Below, one piece after another: positions 57,756 through 64,000 of a DNA stretch of 64,000 bases (position 1 is its first letter; every line of letters begins with the position of its first letter). The DNA lies in contig NW_022098076.1 of assembly GCF_002288925.2 (NCBI RefSeq), forward strand, positions 73,098,306-73,162,305. The letters run 5' to 3'. This DNA comes from Delphinapterus leucas. Taxonomy: Eukaryota; Chordata; Mammalia; Artiodactyla; Monodontidae. The translations under genes were made by a program, and so were the position numbers. Below the pieces are notes generated by a model, which worked only from the letters and a program-made list of their open reading frames with translations, did no database searches and was not told the DNA's origin.

Positions 57756-59860
57756 CATCCTAAAACTCAACCAAATTATATTTTGTATTTGTACTTAATA
57801 AAGTCCATATTATTCCATTATCTGCCAATAAAATAGTTCATCAGAAATGGATTCTTGTGAAGAAATATGCATATGCAAGATCACTAGTTAACTTTCTCAG
57901 CTAGATAGGAGGATCTGAATCCAAACTGAAATGACTATACATGAATAATTTATATTGTTTATGTAAACACAGGAGATTTCTGAATATGCCAGAATGATAT
58001 ATACTTTAAAATGTGTCAAGCCACTGTCCTTGTAAAATGTATGCTTTGTATCATCTTTCTTACTTTTCACATGTTCTATTATATTTTAAGATTTTAACCA
58101 AAGCTATCATTTTTCAGAAGTACAGGAATCAACTACCTATCTTATTAAAACTAAGATTCTTTTCAGCGCAGATGTATTCCGGATCATGTGTATACCATTT
58201 CAGGTAAGCTTTCCTTTTGCCCTGATTTTATTACTTTTTTATATAGAGATAAGCAGCCCAATTCCCAAAGTACTGCTTAACTCAAAGTCATTAACTCGAA
58301 GTCATTAAAGTAGCTCTGGCTACCTAAGCAAAGTCTAGAATCTGTATACTAATGCAGCTTATGAATTCTGGGATATGATTTTTTTTTTAAAAGAAGCTTG
58401 TACCATCCAGAAATGTATTCCTTTATTCTGAACCTCTAGGAGCCACTCTTGCCTCCTACCTCATAAAAGCACATATATCCATGGATGTATATTTTCATTT
58501 CAGCTGCATGAACCACTGATGATGTTCATTAATCTATATTAAGTTTAGTCACTTTTCCTAGTTTTAGAAAGAAAAAAAGGATTGCACAAGTGGGAGGGAG
58601 TAGAAAAAAGGGTTTCTGAATCTACAGCTACATACAAATGATTATAGAATACAATGAAGACAGAATGAAGCGTTCAAATGGAGATCTGTTAAATGTCCAA
58701 AGAGGAAAGTATCCCTCCATGAAGACCACAGAATGTGCTTACTCTCTTCAAAAGCTAGAGCAATAAATAAATTCCTAATTTAAAGAACTGTTATTCTTCT
58801 GAAGCCACTGGCTGAAATAGCACTGAAAATCAGAATTAAAAATTACTCTTAGCCAACACTAAATGTTATCCTAAAAAAAAAAGAAAATACAGAATCAAAT
58901 ATTTTATGTCAAAATCAAAAATCCTAATAAATATGTCATTAGATCCAAACTGGGCACTTACGTAACTCAAGAAAACTGCATTATTAGTAAAATAAACACT
59001 GAAGAATTTCCTTTCTGATTGTATTGAAAATGAACACCCAAGTTGTAAAAACAACAAAAAATTATTTTTAGATGCTTTTCTAGTAGGCTTTTTAGTCAAA
59101 TAGGCTATGATATCACTAAACTTCAGACAAAAGGAAATGGTTTTTAAGAGGGAACTTTTTACAACAATGACAAAAATGGAAAAACAACTTTCACTCTCAC
59201 TGAAATTTTTAAAAAATAGGATGGCAAGTAAAAGAAGAGCTAAGCCCAATACTATGAAATTCCACAGTGAAGAGTGGAAGGACAATAAAATGAAGGCTGA
59301 AAATGTAAAATAAAAGGTAAATGCTCCTTTTGTGCCATCATAAACATTTAGATTTAGGAAATCAACTGTCACAGATCATTAGATTTTGTGTTTTCATATA
59401 AATACCACTGAAAAACTGTTTATTTTTGGTTACTTTTTAAGCCAATATTCTAATTATAAGCATATTTATACATAAAAATACATTTCCTCATAGGATAGTT
59501 TGCTAAATTCATTTATTTTACTTAATGCAGACTGAGAAGCAGGTCAAATTCTATCACAAAAATATATTACTGTATCATAAAATTTGCTTGGGCAAAATCT
59601 GGGTATCAATTCTAAAACTTTGTATTATGAATAATAATATCAAAACAATCCTCAATAATTTAAAAACTCATACTTGGTGTTCTTTGTTAGTCATATATTT
59701 AAAACTGAAATATTTATGTAAGACTTCCATTTTTATTGGACAATAACCATATTAACATTTATCTGCTAGGTCTGCACAACAGGCATCAACAATCTGGTGT
59801 ACCAGATTGGAGCAATATACATACACAGGTTCTAATGTCCCTTATTAAGAACGAAACCCT
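57756..59860. other. Intronic, no feature recognised
   Basis: Unique A/T-rich sequence. A 168-codon minus-strand frame (58866-59372), Phe/Leu/Ser-rich, has no recognisable domain and no match to BARD1; treated as chance. Confidence 0.5.
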
Positions 59861-59861
59861 C

Positions 59862-60054
59862 TGGTGGCGCGGTGGTTGAGAGTCCGCCTGCCGATGCAGG
59901 GGACGCGGGCTCGTGCCCCAGTCGGGGAAGATCCCACATGCCGCGGAGCGGCTGGGCCCGTGAGCCATGGCCGCTGAGCCTGCGCGTCCAGAGCCTGTGC
60001 TCCGCAACGGGAGAGGCCACAACAGTGAGAGGCCCGCGTACCACAAAAAAAAAA
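59862..60054 (+). mobile_element. CHR-2-type SINE, 5'-truncated, with TSD
   Basis: Starts 'tggtggcgcggtggttgag'; complete otherwise. Flanks 'aagaacgaaaccctc' (59847-59861) and 'aagaatgaaaccctc' (60055-60069), one mismatch. Confidence 0.95.
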
Positions 60055-60069
60055 AAGAATGAAACCCTC

Positions 60070-62027
60070 ACCTACCCAATTAATTTTTAGAAAAGATCAA
60101 AAAGAAGATCTAATTGTTATTAGAACTTGAGAATTTGAACTTCTTCATAAAAAACTTGAATTTAAGAGACATACATTGATTTTGAAACTGTTATAAACTA
60201 ACAGACTTCTACCTACCAATCTACAACTGTTTTGATTGTTTCCTTCCCTGTACATATTCACACATTTATATATTGACAGTGAAGATATAATTGTTTTATG
60301 CTCTTTAAAAAATTTAAACAAATTTGTTTTTTCATATTCAGTCCTACTAATTATCATATAAAAATAAAATTTTTTTCATAAAACACCTTTAAGCATTCCA
60401 GAATGTTCTCAATTTTCTCATATGCCGGTTATTCCCCCCTACTTCTTGTTATAAGAAATAACAATGCAAATACTTTTTTTTCTTTCTTTTGTATTACTTG
60501 CTTGGAGTATATTCTCAGAAGTAGGACTATTATATCAACAGATGTTAATTTTTTTTTTATTCTTAGACAATCTTTGTAAAATATTTCTCTAAGCATGAAG
60601 TTGCCTAATCAATCTTAGCTGACAGAAATGCTTTGGTATATTTATTTTTTGATAATTAGCAAAATATGACTAGTAAAAACTACCTGTATTTTTAAAATTC
60701 CACAGCTCACTCAACATCCATTCGAAGAAATAAATTTTAATAGAAAAGTATGTTTATTAATCTGATTATGAAGCTATTTACAAAATGATGATATAATGAT
60801 TGCCTCTTAGGATCAATCTTCCTCATCTAAAACAAAAACAAAGAAACACCGTATCTGGCCCTTCCTCTCTTCACAGACACAAGTCCAGTGCAAAATGTCT
60901 GGCACATTCCCACAGCAATTCCCTTAGGTGCTAAGGCCTTTCAGAACTTCTATAGCAGCAATTTTATTTAAACTTAGATGAGAGTGGGGAAGAGGAAGAG
61001 ATTATGAAAGAAAAGAGGACAACCATTTGCTCTCCCCATCACAATGAGATGAGAAATGAAGAGGCAGATTTAAATTTTTTTTTAAAAAAGGTTAAGCTAG
61101 ATGAGATTTTGAAAGCAGTGTACTGAAAGAACAGGTCAGTAAAATACATTTTTACTTTCTGAAGGCTAGTTTACATCCTTAGGATGCAATTCCACTTTTT
61201 TCATTCTCTAAGAGATGAATAAAATGGCATATTTATATATCTTCTAATCTTCATTCTAGTCACCTCTTTCATTACCAAAATTCACCCTGTACAGGGATGG
61301 TTATTAGTTGCCTGTGAGGAATTAGCACCAAAACTAGGACTAAAGCAGAATCTCAGGCACAAATTTAATCTTGAAGAAGGAACTTCCCTAGCTGTATCTC
61401 CCGTTTCTGTAAAATAAAGATAAATACCATTTGATAAAATATCTGTAAAATAAATATGATGAGACAGAATGGCTACTACAATAGTATAATTATGCCCTAT
61501 TCTTAGAATGTTCATTCAAAGTTCATTAACTACGACACTGTAATATGCTCTCTCTATATATATAATATAAAGAAGTAAAAGATATGGACCAATTAAGACA
61601 AAATAAGTTTCAACAGAAGCCTTCCAATAGTTAAATTTGGATCCAATGGATCCAGACTGTTTTGTATAATTCTTTTTGTTAATTTGTTTAAATTTGCTTA
61701 AGTTTTTAAATAAGACAGTTCTCTGCAGAGAAAGTTTAGATGAAATTTCCTCTTTAATCTACTTGGTTTGTGGAAAATGCCATAAAACGTTGATACTAAA
61801 CTTTCTATATAGTTCAGCCAGTAAAGCTTCTGTCTGCCAGGCAAGCTGGTGGATAACCTCAAACACAAGATCTAGTTTTAATAAGTCATAAATCTTTATG
61901 ATTAATTTTGAAAGCTTTGGTCCACCACATCTTTCCTTAATATAGATGGTTTTCAACTAGTTTTGAATAGCTGTGAACATTTTTTTAAAAATCACACTAA
62001 GCTGCCTGACATTAAGAATAACACAGA
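60070..62027. other. Intronic, no feature recognised
   Basis: Unique A/T-rich sequence; no exon on the minus strand. Confidence 0.5.
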
Positions 62028-63191
62028 GACTTCCGGGAAGATGGCGGAAAAGTAAGACGCGGAGATCACCTTCCTCCCCACAGATACACCAGAAATACAT
62101 ATCTACACGTGGAACAACTGCTACAGAACACCTACTGAACGCTGGCAGAAGACCTCAGGCCTCCCAAAAGGCAAGAAAGCCCCCACGTACCTGGGTAGGG
62201 CAAAAGAAAAAAGAAAAAACAGAGACAAAAGTATAGGGATGGGACCTGCACCAGTGGGACGGAGCCGTGAAGGAGGAAATGTTTCCACACACTAGGAAGC
62301 CCCTTCGCGGGCGGAGACTGCGGGTGGCGGAGGGGGGAGCTTCGGAGCCGTGGGGGAGAGCGCAGCCACAGGGGTGCAGGGGGCAAAGCGGACAGATTCC
62401 CGCACAGAGGATCAGGGCCGACCGGCACTCACCAGCCTGAGAGGCTTGTCTGCTCACCCGCCGGGCCAGGCGGGCCCGGGAGCTGAGGCTCGGGCTTCGG
62501 TCGGAGCGCAGGGAGAGGACTGGGGTTGGGGGCATGAAAACAGCCTGCAGGGGGTTACTGTGCCACGGCTGGACGGGAGGGAGTCCGAGAAAAAGCCTGG
62601 AGCTGCCAAAGAGGCAAGAGACTTTTTCTTCCCTCTCTGTTTCCTGGTGCGCGAGGAGAGGGGATTCAGAGCGCTGCTTAAAGGAGCTCCAGAGACGGGC
62701 GCGAGCCGCGGCTAAAAGCGCAGACCCCAGAGACAGGCATGAGACGGTAAGGCTGCTGCTGCCGCCACCAAGAAGCCTGTGTGCGAGCACAGGTCACTCT
62801 CCACACCCCCCTTCCGGGGAGCCTGTGCAGCCCGCCACTGCCACATTCCCGGGATCCAGGGACAACTTCCCCGAGAGAACGCACGGCGGGCCTCAGGCTG
62901 GTGCAACGTCATGCTGGCCTCTGCCGCCGCAGGCTCGCCCTGCACTCCGTGCCCCCCCACCCCCCACCTGAGTGAGCCAGAGTCCCCGAATCAGCAGCTC
63001 CTTTAACCCCGTCCTGTCTGAGCAAAGAACAAACGCCCTCCAGCGACCTACATGCAGAGGCGGGGCCAAATCCAAAGCTGAGCCCCTGGGAGCTGTGAGA
63101 ACAAAGAAGAGAAAGGGAAATCTCTCCCAGCAGCCTCAGAAGCAGCGGATTAAAGCTCCACAATCAACTTGATGTCTGTGGAATACATCAA

Positions 63192-63730
63192 TAGACAACG
63201 AATCATCCCAAATTGAGGAGGTGGACTTTGAGAGCAAGATTTATGATCTTTTCCCATTTTCCTCTTTTTGTGAGGGTGTAAGTGTATGCTTCTCTGTGAG
63301 ATTTTGTCTGTATAGCTTTGCTTCCACCATTTGTCCGAGGGTTCTATCAGTCTGTTGGTTTTTTTTATAATTTTTTTCTTAATAATTACTTTTTAATAAC
63401 TTTATTTTATTTTACTTTATCTTTGTTCTTTCTTTCCTTCCTTCCCTCCTTTAGACAATGAAGCATCCCAAATTGAGGAGGTGGACTTTGAGAGCAAGAT
63501 TCATGATTTTTTCCCCCTTTTCCTCTTTTTGTGACTGTGTATGTGTATGCTTCTGTGTGAGATTTTGTCTGTATAGCTTTGCTTCCACCATTTGTCCCAG
63601 GATTCTATCCGTCCGTTTTTGTTTGTTTGTTTTCTCTTAATAATTATTTTTTTATTTTAATAACTTTATTTTTATCTTATTTTACTTTATCTTTTCTTTC
63701 TTTTTTTCCTTCCTTCCCTCCTTCTTTCCC
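63192..63730 (+). repeat. 260-bp direct duplication in the L1 5' UTR
   Basis: 'tagacaacgaatcatccc' at 63192 returns as 'tagacaatgaagcatccc' at 63452. Both are followed by 'aattgaggaggtggactt', 'tttgtctgtatagctttg' and 'cttccaccatttgtcc', and by a CTTT-rich end. Period 260 bp; the copies differ by scattered substitutions. Confidence 0.92.
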
Positions 63731-63804
63731 TCCTTCCTTCCCTCCCTCCCTCCCTTCTTTCTTTTTCTTTCTTCCTTCCTTGCTTCCTTCCTTCCTTTCT
63801 ACTT
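63689..63804. repeat. Pyrimidine tract (CCTT/CTTT)n
   Basis: About 115 bp of nearly pure C/T in CCTT, CCCT and CTTT units, inside the L1 5' UTR. Able in principle to form triplex DNA. Confidence 0.9.
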
Positions 63805-64000
63805 CTACTAATACTTTCTTTCTAATTTTTCTTCTCAGCCATGTGGATGAAAGGCTCTTGGTGCTGCAGCCAGGAGTCAGTGCTTTGCCTCTGAGGTGGG
63901 AGAGCCAACTTCAGGACACTGGTCCACAAGAGACCTCCCAGCTCCACATAATATCAAACGGTGAAAATCTCCCAGAGATTTCCATCTCAACACCAGCACT

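Larger units (their letters stand above)
54265..64000 (-). other. BARD1: BARD1 intron 9, 3' part
   Basis: This is the intron upstream of exon 10 and runs off the right edge of the window. I translated the minus strand looking for exon 9 (in human, a 93-bp exon ending in a split Trp codon) and did not find it; in human that intron is roughly 14-15 kb, so its absence is expected. The intron contains two CHR-2 SINEs, a short L1 tail, degraded MIR and L2 pieces, and the 5' end of a GC-rich L1 from 62028, all listed separately. Confidence 0.85.
62028..64000 (+). mobile_element. 5' end of a cetacean L1, GC-rich 5' UTR, runs off edge
   Basis: Begins 'gacttccgggaagatggcgg', the 5' terminus of a cetartiodactyl L1 lineage, and continues through a CpG-rich stretch (about 62230-62960) to T-rich sequence. 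The last bases in the window still look like 5' UTR. ORF1 and ORF2 would lie beyond 64000. This region acts as an internal promoter in L1. It lies antisense to BARD1 in intron 9. The 5' UTR is unrelated to that of the L1 at 11975. Decay is low compared with the other L1 copies here. Confidence 0.93.

Noticed and set aside
58866..59372. 168-codon minus-strand frame in BARD1 intron 9, same strand as the gene
   Set aside because: No similarity to BARD1 and no acceptor/donor pair that fits the phase of exon 10; probably chance in T-rich sequence.
54265..62027. Search for BARD1 exon 9
   Set aside because: No minus-strand stretch matching the expected 93-bp BRCT1 exon ending in a split Trp codon was seen; it probably lies beyond 64000.
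54264..62191. In-frame fusion of the L1 antisense frame to BARD1
   Set aside because: The donor phase (0) does not fit exon 10; the second codon after the junction would be TGA.
1..64000. CRISPR arrays, operons, prophage or other microbial systems
   Set aside because: Introns, SINE/LINE content and CpG-poor composition show mammalian nuclear DNA; no spaced direct-repeat array exists.

Overview
This window is mammalian nuclear DNA, almost certainly from a cetacean. It carries eight closely similar tRNA-derived CHR-2-type SINEs and three longer CHR-1-type SINEs (a group typical of whales, dolphins and hippos), plus cetartiodactyl-type L1 copies. There is no bacterial or viral gene layout, no RNA gene and no CRISPR array. 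I found no previously undescribed biological system; the interest lies in one real gene end and in readable transposon archaeology.

The only protein-coding gene I can support is BARD1, on the minus strand at the right of the window. Its last two coding exons are 54264-54167 (98 bp) and 53109-52777 (333 bp). They encode the end of the first BRCT repeat, the linker and the second BRCT repeat of the BRCA1 partner. The 3' UTR probably runs down to about 50640. Everything from 54265 to 64000 is intron 9; exon 9 was searched for and not seen. Near 62028 that intron holds the 5' end of a GC-rich L1 in antisense orientation, which runs out of the window.

Left of BARD1 (1-50600) I see only intergenic DNA. 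Old repeats (MIR, L2, MER20, MER5-like, MLT1-type LTRs, HAL1, L1M) lie under younger L1 and CHR insertions. Several nests can be ordered because target-site duplications survive. An ancient HAL1 (10161-11974 and 16446-16560) is split by an L1 (11975-16433), which is itself split by a 487-bp composite insert (13142-13628). An old minus-strand L1 (19380-22490) is split by a plus-strand L1 (20140-21713). A roughly 6.1-kb degenerate L1 (44451-50575) holds two SINEs and a 62-bp L1 tail insertion. A minus-strand L1 (29404-30632) holds a CHR-2 SINE.

Long stretches without repeats (for example 7700-9330, 17730-19380, 33000-35540, 36420-38890, 55090-57600 and 60070-62027) show no gene that I can support. 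Names of repeat families and comparisons with human BARD1 are from memory; no database was searched.
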